A stretch of DNA of 64,000 nt from Notamacropus eugenii (Eukaryota > Chordata > Mammalia > Diprotodontia > Macropodidae): NCBI RefSeq assembly GCF_028372415.1, contig NC_092874.1, positions 56,829,865 through 56,893,864 on the forward strand. Reading direction: 5' to 3'. Numbering within the stretch: position 1 is the stretch's first letter; every line of letters begins with the position of its first letter. Of this stretch, positions 44,010-55,983 are shown in pieces. Below the pieces are notes generated by a model. It was not told the DNA's origin, searched no databases, and saw nothing but the letters and a program-made list of their open reading frames with translations. A program made the position numbers and the translations under genes.

Positions 44010-44345
44010 CCTCCCATGTGGTACAGTGGAAGAGTGTGGGTGCTAGAGGATCAGAGTTCGTAGCCCACCTCTGATAATTACTACTTGTGTAACCTGAGGT
44101 CTATTTGTGTCCAAATTCTGGTAGAGCCTTCTGAGCTCATACTGTTCTGATCAACCACACTTGGACATAACACACCTTGACCCTGGCATAGTGTTGTCAT
44201 TTTGACCCTCTTCAAGAATGAAGGACAACAACTCATGAGCCAGCCTGGAGTTAATCACTTAACCTCTGTCATCCTCAGTTTCCTCAATTCTAAAATGACG
44301 GGGTTAGAGTAGATTGCCTCCGAAGTCCCTTACACATCTAGGTTT
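44010..44345 (+). repeat. MIR interrupted by a SINE-C end
   Basis: MIR head at 44,010-44,105 ('tggtacagtggaagagtgtg', 'attactacttgtgtaacctg') and end at 44,232-44,345 ('cctcagtttcctcaattcta', 'acggggttagagtagattgc'). Between them, about 44,110-44,231 ends 'ttcaagaatgaaggacaaca', the sense 3' end of SINE-C. Confidence 0.7.
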
Positions 44346-44636
44346 ACAATAAATTAAACTAAAGGAATTAGCTAAGTTATTTTGTCTGACAATATGTAAG
44401 GTCCCTGCTTCTCTGCCAAAAGCATTGGGTCTTCCTTGGTATACGTTTCATAAGGCCTCTTTTTCAGACTTATATGGAAGGATGGACAAGGTAGGTTTGC
44501 CATCTGGAGATGCCCCACAAAACCCATGGTAGAGAGAAATAACATTTTGGTGCAGAGAAGGATAGGTGGGATGAGGAGGTGTCAAAGGTTAGAAAGGTGA
44601 TATATAGGTGATTCAGCTGGTGCTCCAGACTTTTTC

Positions 44637-44853
44637 CCCTACAGCAGGGATTGTTAACTATTTTTGTGTCATGGATGCTTTGGGCAGTCTGGTAAAGCCC
44701 TTAAATCCCTTCTCAGAACAGTGTTTTTAAATGTACAAGATAAAATACGTAAGATTACCAAAAAAAAGAATTATATTGAAATTCAGTCATCATAATTTGG
44801 AAAAAAAGACCACACAATTCTCAGACCCCAGGTTAAGAATTCTTGCCCTACAG
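44637..44853 (-). mobile_element. hAT-like MITE with perfect 8-base target duplication
   Basis: Element 44,645-44,845 (201 bases) is flanked by identical ccctacag at 44,637-44,644 and 44,846-44,853. Terminal inverted repeats: 'cagggattgttaac' left and 'gttaagaattcttg' right, 11 of 14 positions matching when reversed. No coding capacity. Eight-base duplications are the hAT hallmark (known family property); the superfamily assignment is inferred from that and the terminal CA/TG. Copies of the same family are at 12,747 and 61,090. Confidence 0.85.
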
Positions 44854-44999
44854 GAAAAAGGGATCTTGTAAACAAAAATAGTCAGAATGACTTTGAATGT
44901 AAGGAATCCTACCAACTCCTTATCTGATTTAGTCATAACTAATATATCTAAGGTCTGCTTAGCCCTAGATTAGTGTGGAAGATTGTAGATCTAGGATAA

Positions 45000-45165
45000 G
45001 AAGGAATCCCTAGAGGTCATTTTACAGATGAGGAAACAGGCCTAGAGAGATGAAATGACTTGTCCATTCTCATACCAGTAGTAAACATTAGAGTTAAGAA
45101 GTATGATTGGAACCTATGACCCTAGACTCTAGAGCAAATGCTCATTCCACTGCAATAGGCTTCCT
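45000..45165 (-). repeat. MIR3-like SINE
   Basis: 'atccctagaggtcattttac', 'agatgaggaaacaggcctag', 'aaatgacttgtccattctca'. Confidence 0.75.
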
Positions 45166-45284
45166 CCCTGCTCTGGTTCCCTTTGTTTATGTCAATATAA
45201 AACTCTATACCCCACCCCCCACAAAAATCCTTGCTCTCTCTTCAGGCTTTCTGAATTGGTTCATAGTCTGTGGAGAGTCCTCTT

Positions 45285-45432
45285 CTTAGATTGCAGGTAT
45301 ACGAGAGAAGAACGAAGGCTCAGAGAAATGAAATGCCTTGCCCAATGTCACATAGTAAGATAGCAGAGCTGGGATTTGAGCCCCGGACCTTAGAATGGCA
45401 GAGCCAGAGCTCTTTCTGTTAGACCACATTGG
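45285..45432 (-). repeat. MIR-like fragment
   Basis: 'aaatgccttgcccaatgtca', 'agctgggatttgagccccgg', 'cagagctctttctgttagac'. Confidence 0.75.
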
Positions 45433-45688
45433 TTCCAGCTTCTTTATCTTGTCAATCTGCACAACTCATCAGTTACCTATGAAAATGGTACAAATGGTCT
45501 GTCCAGACCCACCCTTTCTCTTTAAAACCATTTCCCACACCTCTAGAATAATTTTAAAGACATAGCATTGAACTGGGTAATAAAGACAAAGTTCTTAATA
45601 AAGACAAAATCCATACAAATTGCCTTGTTACTCATTTGTACCATTTACTGTAGATCAGTATTGTGGGGCTTGAAATCAGGCATGCTCA

Positions 45689-45698
45689 CACACACATG

Positions 45699-45731
<33 letters not shown>

Positions 45732-45733
45732 AT
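45689..45733. repeat. (CA)n microsatellite
   Basis: CA repeats with one 'catgca' interruption. Confidence 0.93.
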
Positions 45734-46244
45734 ACTTCATAAATATGTCTTCTGGTCAGCATTCTATTAAAAAACTTCCTCTTAGTCATCCCTTATGTCT
45801 TCTCATTGTATTCGCTGATATCATAATTTTTACTTGAACTGTCTATAGAATGGAGGAACTATTCTTTGCTGTCTATTATGTAAATATGATACACTATTTC
45901 ATGCCATGTAGACTCTGAAATTTCACACAAGCATAGAATTTATTCCCAATAATAGCATTATAGCCAGAGGAAAGCCGGTACTAAATGCCTTTGTTTGGAA
46001 TGTCAAATAGAAGCCTTTGACTATTTTTCAGATGCAAGATGATGATTTGATTAAATATGAATAAAAATTATACAAGAGAAGAAAAGATAGAAAGGAGAAC
46101 AGTATACTACCACGAACTGTCAAAGTAGTTAATGTCTATAAAGCTCTTTACAAACTTTAACGTGCTATGTAAAGCACTATAAAAAGGCCATCTATTTTTA
46201 CTAGTCTTTAAAAAAATAAATAAATAAATGAGGTCATTGGTTAA
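45734..46244. other. Unique stretch
   Basis: 45,895-46,070 is repeat-free and non-coding-looking ('tcccaataatagcattatag', 'gatgatttgattaaatatg') and could be mildly conserved. An (AAAT)n of about 20 bases sits at about 46,209. Confidence 0.35.
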
Positions 46245-46478
46245 ATTAGGTGGCACAGTGGAGAGAGTGCCAGGCCTCATGTCAGGAATACCTGAGTTCA
46301 AATCCAGCCTCAGGTACTTCCTAGCTGTGTGACCCTGGGCAAGTCACTTAACCCTGTTTGCCTCAGTTTCCTCAACTATAAAATATGCTGGAAAAGGCAA
46401 ACCAGTATCTTTGCCAAGAAAACCCCAAATAGGGTCACAAAGAGTCAGAAGTGACTGAAATGAATGAATGCTAACAAT
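46245..46478 (+). repeat. SINE-A, full length
   Basis: 'taggtggcacagtggagaga', 'cctgagttcaaatccagcct', 'tgaccctgggcaagtcactt', 'aaaccccaaatagggtcaca', ending in 'gaaatgaatgaatgctaac'. Confidence 0.94.
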
Positions 46479-47624
46479 AACATACACAAATGAAAGGCTG
46501 AGATTAATATAAATTTTAAGTCTTCGAATATTTATATATTGGTGAATAAATATCAATTACTCATGAAAATCACTGAGAATTCAGTGCTTTCTATATATTT
46601 TTAAAATAATAATTTTTTCCCAAATAATCTTGCTATACATGTAAGAAAAGCTTTCTTTTCAGCCTTGCAAGCCATTTTTTCTGTCACAAGGGCAGAAAAA
46701 GCTCCGAGTCCAAAGCATAAATCATGCTTTATAACAAAATGAATCAGTCACTTCACGTACAAATTACTTTTTTTAAAATTAGAGTTGTTGTGTCATGTGT
46801 GATAGAAATTTCAAAATGAAAATTCTGTTGATTTGGTATATGCATGAAAGGAAAGCATATGTTCTTTTGGAAACCCATAAGGAGTAATCTAAAATAAAGT
46901 TATGGAAGAGTTAAATTGTCAATTGCGTTTTAAAAGCTGGAAACTCAGAATCATCCTCCAAGCCCCCAAGTAAAAATTACTTAGCACAGACCAAGCAAGG
47001 ATTATCAATGCCAGTGATTTTATTTCATATGTAAAAAGGAAGACAAGGAAGTCAATGACTGGACCTCTCCTCTTTGCCAGTTGAGGGATGGTTAGAAGTA
47101 TGGGGCCACATCAGTAGAGACATTTCCTAGAACCATCTGAGTACTTCCATCATTGTGAATGAGCTTAAAAAAGTGGGGGTCAGGGGAGGAGGAAAGGGTA
47201 AGAACCCTACATTGATCAGTTGCCAAGAAATCATACCAGGAGCGTAACATTCATGGACTCTTCTATTACTGAAAGGGAATTCTACAACCTTTCCTTGGCC
47301 TCAGGGCTGATCACACTGTCTCCTCCATTGCCCTTGCCTCACTATCACCCTGACTTCAGTCAGTTCCATTTTGAGAGATCTATGTCAACAGAAAAACCTG
47401 TTCTCTTATCCCTATGTTAGCCTTTCAGAGCTCTGAAAGTGGATCTTACCGCCCTCAGCATTTTAATTTTTTGATTTAAAATCTCTGTTAAATACCATTT
47501 CTTTTAATGGATCCTTTATTCCAGTTCTCATTTTCATCCTTCTCAGTAAGGTATTCTGATTTTTACATTTGATAAATGCAAAAGTATTAAGTGGGCCAAG
47601 AGCCTTTTAGTCACCTTGAATGGA
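46479..47624. other. Unique stretch including a candidate conserved block
   Basis: 46,640-47,030 is free of recognised repeats: 'aagcataaatcatgctttat' (near-palindromic), 'gcatgaaaggaaagcatatg', 'gtcaattgcgttttaaaagc'. The remainder is unassigned. No gene. Confidence 0.35.
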
Positions 47625-47760
47625 TTAATTTGTTGAACAAATATTTACTGGGGAATACGAAGAGGAATAAGATTCAGCCCTGACCATCTTCTAAGAAGGG
47701 AGATGAGACACGTGAAAATGAAATAGGAGAAGCACAGAGGGTGTTGGCAGTTCTATATGG
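47625..47760 (-). mobile_element. L2 3' end, antisense
   Basis: 'gaacaaatatttactgggga' followed by 'ttcagccctgaccatcttct' and 'gagaagcacagagggtgttg', reversed L2 order. Confidence 0.55.
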
Positions 47761-48049
47761 CCAACACATAAAAACACTGACACATCCAACCTTTCAATGG
47801 AACACCATATTGGCCAATAGTCCCCAATCCAGAGGCTCCATCCAGATGGTTAGACTAAATTGATCCTTGCTTGCTATTCTAATATGACTGAATGCCTCAT
47901 AGAAAGGCACAGTGGGTACAATGCCAAGACCTCTGTATCAATCAATATCTACCTGATATGTATCTGGCTTTTGCTGAGCTCAATGTTGCTTTATCACAAT
48001 TCAGTCAGGCTCGGTCCTGGGTCATCCTTATCAAGCAGGTGGTGATACC

Positions 48050-48270
48050 ATATCATTCTTTAAAATTCAGCTTGAATGGTACTGCCTCCACAAGCCTTTC
48101 TTGATCCTTCTTGCCAAGAATAATCTTTCTTCTCAGATCTTAAACAGCACCTTGTTTTGTAACTTTCCAATAACCACTCTTGTCAGAGCATATATTATAG
48201 CTATCTTACATTCCCATAAGAGTGAAACTTTCCTAAAAGCTTGGATTATCTGTTTTTATACTTTGCTGTC
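48050..48270 (+). mobile_element. L2 3' fragment
   Basis: 'aaaattcagcttgaatggta', 'ccacaagcctttcttgatcc', 'atagctatcttacattccca'; diverged. Confidence 0.55.
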
Positions 48271-48500
48271 TGTCAGGAATATCTGAGTTCAAAAAATGCC
48301 TAAAATACTTAGTCAACTATGTGACTGATCAAATCATTTATCTCTCAGCTTCAGCTTCCTCATCTACAAAAATGGGCATAATGATAACACTTACCTCACT
48401 CACAGGGTTGTTGTGAGGATAAATGAGATTACATAAGTAAAATGTTTTACATATCTTAAAACTCTAAATAAAATGCTAGCTATTTATTGTTGTTTTTGTT
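48271..48500 (+). repeat. MIR-like CORE-SINE
   Basis: 'tcagcttcctcatctacaaa', 'acttacctcactcacagggt', 'tgttgtgaggataaatgaga', 'aatgctagctatttattgtt'. Confidence 0.85.
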
Positions 48501-48699
48501 ATTATTATCTCAGTTTTCTGCTCTCAGTAGATTCTTTATAAAGGTTAGTTGTTGTTAACCATCAGTCTAAAGTTCTACTCTAGGTTTCTTGGTAACTTCT
48601 TTGGAAGCTTAAGGATAAAACATTCAAAACTTCATGGGCTCATGATTTTTCAGTCCAGGTGACTACTCCCACCCCACCCCAACTTCTTTATAATGTTTT

Positions 48700-48990
48700 A
48701 CAGTTATGGAATCACAGAAAATAGAATATGAGAGATGGCAGAAAAGGGGCTCACGTAGGTCAACCCATTCTTAGACAAGGATCTAGTCTATAGTATTACT
48801 AATGAGTGGTCATCCAACATCTGCTTGAAAACTAAACCTGTTACCCCATAAAGAAATCCTTTCTACTTCTGAGCATTTCTAACCATTCTTCAAACCACAA
48901 ATCTGCCTTTGTTCAAACTCTACCCATGGCTCCCCTTACATTTCCAATCTGTTAAATCCCCAGATCTTTTTCTCATAGCCTATTGTCTAG
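48700..48990 (-). mobile_element. L3/CR1-like LINE 3' fragment
   Basis: 'gagtggtcatccaacatctg', 'cttgaaaactaaacctgtta', 'aaatctgcctttgttcaaac' and 'tctacccatggctccccttac' match the antisense CR1/L3 3' end, the same end as the element at 130-1,060. The flanking 49,000-49,350 is unassigned. Confidence 0.6.
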
Positions 48991-49354
48991 TCATGCCTTC
49001 TTATCTTTAGTATACAATTGTCATTTATTCCTTTTAAATTTCATCTCACAGGGTTAGATTCCTTTGGACTACTTCCAGTTCCCTTGCATCTGTTTTTGTT
49101 GTGTAGAGAACAAAATCTATGCATTAATGTACTGGCCTTTGTTGACCTGGTTGATGTTAATGAGTGATCGCAAAAGTGCACAATTGGAGTCGCTCTTCTG
49201 CAATGAGGATGGAAGAATAAAGATGCATCCTCATTTAACCCAATGTCCCTTGAACCTTGTAGTTTGCCAGGCAACTGGGGGGGGTTCAGCCAGCAGCTCT
49301 GGGTATACTGTTTCTCAGCCTGAGGTGAACAAGTTCCATATTACTTATTCAAAG

Positions 49355-49465
49355 TAATGATAAAATGTGAGAGGATCTTTGAGATGATCGTGTTTAGCCT
49401 CATCATGACCAGAGAACTGAAAGAACTCCTTCAAGGTCACACAATTAGTCATTCATTTTTACTCT
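49355..49465 (-). repeat. MIR3-like fragment
   Basis: 'tgagaggatctttgagatga', 'aactccttcaaggtcacaca'. Confidence 0.5.
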
Positions 49466-50398
49466 TGAAATTTACTAACTCCTCCCATCTTCCATCTTGA
49501 AAAATAATTTGGGACGTTGCTTTGTATCCGATGGGGAGTCAAAAGAACTGACCACACCACTGTGATTCATCCCACCCTCTAACAATGTGATAAATTCTGA
49601 TGTCATATTGATATATATTGTGACATTTCCCAGTTTATCAGACCTCCTTTCTCTTCTTAAAATAAGCAAAATCTCTAAGGCAAGTGCTAAATGGTCCAGT
49701 GCCAAAGCTCAAAACCTCAAAGCCTAGACCTCAACAAGGTCAGGATTCTTTTAAAGATTGATGGGAAAATACTTTATTTTCTCTATATGCCACTATCGTA
49801 CAATTCTCTATTTTTTGCTATTGCAGCACTATATAATATGATTCTTATTTGGCATTACCATTGTACCTTTTGTTTAAAGAACATGTGGAAAATGGTATGC
49901 ATGACAAGGAGGAGTGAAAATGAAATTGGTGACAACTACCTAATGGAAAAATGAAAAGCTACCACTTTTACTGAGGGAGTAAATTTTGGTGATGTTATTG
50001 AAGTTCTGGGACTTTGTAGATTATTTCTTTACCTTCCATTTTTTGCTCTTTAGCACCTTTACTGCAAGAGGAAATAGAAAATAAGTAACAGTACTCGTAA
50101 GTATCCCTTCTAATTGTTAGCAAATCTATGGAAAGGTTTTATAGGGAAAAAGTTGAAACTAATGGGTAAGTGGAAATTTGGAATTGTCTATAGATTGTAG
50201 TTATATATGTTAACTATCATCCATTGTCACAAATAATCTGGGACTGAAATGTTGCTAGAGAATGTACTTTTAAAAAAATGTCTATGTAATTTATGAAAAC
50301 CTCCCTGTTTCTTAAAATATTTTAAAGAAAATTAATTTCCAATGGACTATTACCTTTCTAGACTTTTTGGTATTTTATTCATATTTTTCTGGCTAGTT
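49466..50398. other. Unique stretch left of the L1
   Basis: About 930 AT-rich bases. The 87-codon plus and 76-codon minus frames (49,475-49,954) are unrecognised. Confidence 0.4.
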
Positions 50399-50881
50399 TA
50401 TAACTCATTCTCTTTTTCTTTTTTAAATTAAAATTGTTAATGAAGAAAAGCTCATTTTCTGTCCCTCCCACTTAGTCTTCCTCATTGAAAAAGAAAAAAA
50501 CCCTTGTAATAAATATGCATAGAAAAGAAAAAGGAACTAGGTAGCATTTTTCATCACAAATCCTCTGGAACTGTGCTTGATCATTAAATTAATCAGAGAT
50601 ATTAATTTTCTCAAAACTGTTTTTATAATGTTGTTATGGTATAAATTATTCTACTGGTTCTCCTCACTTCATTTTGAACAAATTCCTACAGGTCTTCCCT
50701 AGACCAGTTCGTATTTCCATTAACAATGCATTAATAAACCTGTTTTCTCACAACCCCTCCAGTACTTGTCATTTTCCTTGTTTGTCAACTTTGACAATCT
50801 AATATACGTGAGAACAACCCTCAGACTTGTTTTAATTTTTATTTCTTGAATAAATTTAATTTGGAACATTTTATTTATGGC

Positions 50882-51084
50882 TTTGGGCAACTAAGTGCCA
50901 CAGTGGATAGCATGCTGGACCTTAGGCACATGCTAGCTGAGCAAGTCATTTAACTCTGTTTGCTTCAGTTTTCTCATCTGTAAAATGAACTGGAGAAGGA
51001 AATGGTGAACCACTCCAGTATCATTGCCTTAAAAACATAGAAAAGGGATCCTATGAGGTCGGACCTAACTAAAGCAATGGAGCA
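50882..51084 (+). repeat. SINE-A inserted in the L1
   Basis: 'gggcaactaagtgccacagt', 'catctgtaaaatgaactgga' and 'accactccagtatcattgcc'. Flanked by a perfect 9-base duplication atttatggc at 50,873-50,881 and 51,085-51,093, so it landed after the L1. Confidence 0.92.
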
Positions 51085-51156
51085 ATTTATGGCAATAGGT
51101 AGTTTGAATTTTTTCCTCTGAAAATTTCCTTACAACTTTACATCCCGTTGGCCACT

Positions 51157-51332
51157 TGTGTTGTATTTGTCCTTCATTCTTGAAGATGACCGTGACATCA
51201 GGAAGGTGATGCCATGACTTGCAAATGAATTAATTTAACTGAGGGAGGGCTGTACAAAGTCGCCAGCCTCACTTTCTCCTCTGGAGCCATCTGGGTCCAG
51301 TGGCAAGATATAGATGAGGACGACTGCAGATG
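51157..51332 (-). repeat. SINE-C inserted in the L1
   Basis: 'ttgtccttcattcttgaaga', 'catcaggaaggtgatgccat' and 'gtccagtggcaagatataga', ending 'gaggacgactgcagatg'. Same 5'-truncated form as 7,746-7,911. Confidence 0.88.
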
Positions 51333-54300
51333 ATTATTTGAAAATGAGGGAATGGACCTTATTTTTATAAATTTGAATCAGTTCCCTATAATCTTGGAAG
51401 TGAGCCTTTATCAGAGAAACTTGCTACAAATATTTTTCCTCATTTTACTATTTCTCTTCAGACTGTAGCTGCATTGGGTTTTATCTGTATCAAAAAAAAA
51501 GCCTTTTAAATTTTATATAATCAAAACTGTCCGTATTATCTTCTGTGATCCTCTCTATCCTTCACTTGGTCATAAACTCTTTCTTTTATACATATATCTG
51601 GAATGTATTTTTTCCTTGCTTCTCTAGTTTGTTTACGATGTCATCCTTTATATTTAATTCATGAACCCATTTAGATCCTATCTTGGTATAAGACATTAGT
51701 CTATACCTAGTTTCTACTAGATTGATGTCTAATTTTCCCAATGGTTTTTGTCAAATCATTAGAATCTTTGGATTTATTCACACATACCCTCTTCCACTGA
51801 TTAACCTCTCCATTTCTTAACCAGGACTGACTGTTTTGATGATAATTGCTTTATAGTATAGTTTGGGACCTTGTACTGCTAAACTGTCTTCTAGTTCCTA
51901 CTCTCTTTTATCCCATTATTTCCTTTGAGCTTCTTGCCATTTTGGAATTCCAAATGAATGTTGTTATTTTTTTCTAGTTCTGTAAGGTAATCATTTGTTA
52001 GTATGATATGGCACTGAATAAGTGAATCAATTTAGGTAGTATTGTTATTTTGTAATATTGGCTCAGTCTATCCATGAGAAATTAATATTGCTTCAGTTAC
52101 TTAGATCTGCCTTTATTTGTGTGTAAGGAGTGTTTTGTAGTTTGTATTAATATAATTCTTGTGTGCATCTTGGCAGGTAAGCTCTGAAGTATTTTATGCA
52201 AACTACAGTTATTTGAAGTACAATTTCTATTTCTTTCTCTTCCTACTCATTTTCATTTGTAAAGTAGAAAATACTTATGATTTATTTGTGGGTTTATTTG
52301 TATCCTGCAGATTTTCTCAGGTTATTGTTTCAATTACTTTTTTTTAGTTGACTCTCTAGGGTTCTCTAAGAACACCATGATATCATCTGGGAAAAGTTAT
52401 CATTTTCCTAATATTGAGCCAACTCTTAATTCCTGGTATAAATTCAACCCAGTTATTTTTTGACATGTTACTGCACACATCAATATTTATTACAGATGTC
52501 AGTCTCTCATTGTCTTTCTCTTTTGACTCACTTTGGTTTAGATGTATAAAGGTAATATTTGTATTGTAGAAGGAAATTGGCAAGACTTGTCTTCCTATAT
52601 TTTTCAAAAAGCTTATGTAATATTGGAATTAATTGTTCTTGTAAAACCATCAAATGCTACAGGGTTCCCCCTCCCCTTTGTGAGTTCATTTATGGCTTGT
52701 TCAATTTCACATTGGAGATTGGATTAAATTCTCTACTCCTTGTTCTGCTAATCTGGGCAACTGATATTTTAATAAATATTCATCCATTTCATTTAGATTG
52801 TCACTTTTAATGACATATAATTGGGCAAAAATAGTTTCAAATAGTTTCCTTTATACCCTTTTTATTTGTTGTAAATTCACCTTTTTTCATTTTTGATACT
52901 GGTAATTTGGTTTTCCTTCATTATTCTTAATAAAAATAGCTAATTATTAACTCATTATTAACTATTGTACATATTAACTGTTTTATTGTTTGTTTTTAAA
53001 AACAGCTCTTAATTTTATCAGTTCCAAGGGTGGTTTTTTTCAATTTTGTTAGGCTTTTCCTTAGTTTGAAGGATTTTTATTTTTGTGTTTAAAATTTGTT
53101 GGGTTTCTAGTATTTTTAAGTTACGTGCTCAATTCATTTATCTGTTGTCTTTTCTTTTACTGATGAATGTCTCGAAACGTATAATATTTTCCCTAAGGAT
53201 TGCTTGGCTACATCTCAAAATTTTTGTCATGTCTTATTATTGTCATTTTATCTAATGAAGTTATCTATAATGTGTTCTTTGGCCCACCTGTTTTTTAGGA
53301 TTAAATTATTTAGTCTTCAACAAATTGTCAACTGTTTCTTCAGAACACCTTTACTGAATGTAATTTTAATTGCTTTTTGGTTTATAAAAGATATATTGAA
53401 TATTGCTGTGTTCCTGAATTGGTTTGTGGTCAATTACACATGGACATTTTTTGCAAAGGTGTCATGCTAGTAAGAGCTAGGTATATGTTTTTTTCAGTTT
53501 CATCATTAATCTCTAGACATCTTTTCTAAAATTCTATTTAGGTCCTTAACCTCTTTTTTGTTTATTTTTTGTTAGATTCGTTTAGGTCTAAAGGGGATAT
53601 ATTGAGTTTTCCTCACTACTGTAGTTTTACTGCCTATTTCTCCAAATAATTAATTTACCTTGTGCTTTTAATATTTAGATGCTATGCCATTCAGTGTATC
53701 TGTGTTTAGCATGGATACCAATTCATTGTCTAAGACACCTTTCAGCAAAATGTAGTTTCCTTCTAATTTCTTTTAATCAAGTCTATTTTTGCTGCTGTCT
53801 TGTCTGAGATCAATATTGCTACCCCTGCCTCTTCTTACTTTAGATGAAATGAATACATTTTGCAATAGTCCCTTACTTTGCCTCTGTGTGGATCATTTCA
53901 AGTGTGCTTCTTATAAACAACATGTTATTAGATTCTGCTTTCTAATCCATTCTCCTACCCTGTTCTATCTTATGGGTGACTTTATCCCATCCATATATAC
54001 AGTTACAATAAATTGTCTATTTCCCTCAATTTTATTATTTTATATTTTCCATTCTCTTTGTTTCCTACTCCTTCTTTGTAAAGAAGAGAGTGGTGAAGGA
54101 GAAGTGAACTCGGCACTCTATTTTTGATTTAATCTACTTCTGCTCTACTGATTCTTCTGCTTAATCTGACTTAATTTATTTCTTCTCCTCCCCTGGGAAA
54201 AAATCCTTTTTCCTCACCAATAGTCTTATCATATCTTGTGTGCCCTTTTTTTTTCCCTTTGCTCTCCTTTTTTCTTTTGGAATCATTAAGAAACAACAAA

Positions 54301-54857
54301 ACAACTCCCAGCTCTTTTGTCTTATTCGACCCACTCTAAGACACCTGATGATAATTCATTCTGAAGGGACACATGTTCCATTTTCCTTATTAAAATGCAA
54401 ACATTTCATCTTTTTTTGATTTCTTATCATTGACTTCTAATCTTTATCTTTTTTACGTTTCTTTTTACTCCTATGTTTGCACTTCAAAGTTTTTATCTGG
54501 GCAGTTTTCCCTTATAATTTCTTGAAATATAACATCTAGACTCTTTCTTTGATCGTGACTTTAATGTAGTCCAATAATTCCTAAATTATCAGCCCAGGTC
54601 AATTATTTTCCAATTAAATATTTCAAAATTTCTTCCATCTTTTTCATTCTTTTGACTTAATTTCTTGGGTTTTTTTTTTTTTATTTCTCATGAAGTTATT
54701 AGCTTCCATTGGCCCATTTCTAACTTTTAAGGAATTATTTTCTTCAATGACTGCTTGCATTTCTTTTTCATTTGGAGTTCTTGCTGTCATTTAATTATTG
54801 TTTGTCTTTTGCCATTAAGCCAATACTGTTTTTTAAGGTGCTATTTTTTCAGAGTTG

Positions 54858-54860
<3 letters not shown>

Positions 54861-54897
<37 letters not shown>
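54861..54897. repeat. (TG)n microsatellite inside L1 ORF1
   Basis: About 37 bases of TG where the L1 reads 'cagagttgttgtg' before the run; it interrupts the ORF1 coiled-coil region. Confidence 0.93.
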
Positions 54898-54899
<2 letters not shown>

Positions 54900-55983
54900 C
54901 TCTTTTACCAAGACTTTGAGTCTCTTTTCATAATTTTCTTGCATCACTCATTTCTTTTTCCAGTTGTTCCTCTACTATTCTTATCTCTTTAACTCTTTCA
55001 GGAAATCTCATTGGGTTTGGGTTCAATTAGTATTTTTCTTTGAGGTCCTGGTTGTATATGATTCTGCACTGTTTTCTTCTGAGTTTATGTCTTGATTTTC
55101 CCTGCCACCATAGTATCTTTTCATGGTCAAGTTGTTGGGTTTTTTGGTTTCTTTGCTTGCTTATTTTTCCAAGCTATTTCTTAACTTTGAACTTTATGTT
55201 AAAGCTTGTGCTCTGCCCATCTAGGGTGGGGAGATGCTGTACCAAGCTCCAAATTTTTTCATACTGCAGCTTTCAGAATTAGTTCTTGGGGTCCACAAGT
55301 TTTTGGTGTCTCCAAAGTCCTGTGATCAAATGGAAGATGTAGTAACTGCTCTCATGGTCTGTTCTCTGCTCTTTACCCAGGAAGGGTCCTTATTGTCCTT
55401 ATTCTCCTGTAGCTGCAAGTGCTAGTGCTCCTGTTGGTCCTGGAGTTGTGACCAGGTTGCCTGCTTTTCTCTAGCCACAAGTGCCAGTATTAGTGTCTAC
55501 TTTGGAACTGCAGCTAAGGCTCCCACTCCCTTGTGCCCAACCATAGTAGCTCCTCTTTGCCTCTGGAACTGTGATCCAGAAATGGATATGGCAATAGAGT
55601 TGCCAATCAACTGCAGCTGCACCCAGGATCTGCAAATGATCCCCTATAATCTCTTTCTGACCCCCTTACCATCTCTGGGATGAGAGCTCTTTAAATTGTA
55701 GCTCCCAGTGCCATTACCATGGCTATCTCCAAGACCCTCCAATGGTACTGCTGCACTGTGCTCTGGGCTGGCACCTATCCCAATGTCACAGGCCTTTCCT
55801 GCCAACCTCCTAAGTTGTCTCAGGCTGGAAAAATGTCTAACTCTGACTTTTTGTTGGCTCTGCTGCTCCAAAATTTGACCTGAAGCAATATGTTAAAGTT
55901 GTTTAGAAGAGAATGCTGAGAGGTCAGCTGGGTTGCTGCCTGTACTCTGCCATCTTGGCTACCCAATCCTATAACCCATTTTC

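Larger units (their letters stand above)
50399..55983 (-). mobile_element. Near-full-length L1 with target-site duplication
   Basis: Reverse-strand L1 spanning 50,413-55,969, flanked by tataactcattctc (50,399-50,412) and tataacccattttc (55,970-55,983), 12 of 14 matching. Left edge: T-rich tract (reversed poly-A) and 3' UTR. About 50,850-54,250: ORF2, with RT-region blocks such as 'taatattgagccaactctta', 'ttcatttttgatactggtaa' and 'ggctacatctcaaaattttt', and endonuclease-side 'gagatcaatattgctacccc' and 'cttataaacaacatgttatt'. About 54,400-55,150: ORF1; the minus strand near 54,905-54,950 reads VMQENYEKRLKVLVKEV, its coiled coil. About 55,150-55,969: 5' UTR, ending (minus strand) 'ccaagatggcagagtac'. 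ORF2 seems to lack several hundred bases at about 52,390-52,400 relative to the marsupial L1 I remember. Both ORFs are multiply broken. Plus-strand frames here are shadows. Confidence 0.93.

Noticed and set aside
52159-55425. Plus-strand frames of 60-112 codons
   Set aside because: They are on the opposite strand of a recognised L1.
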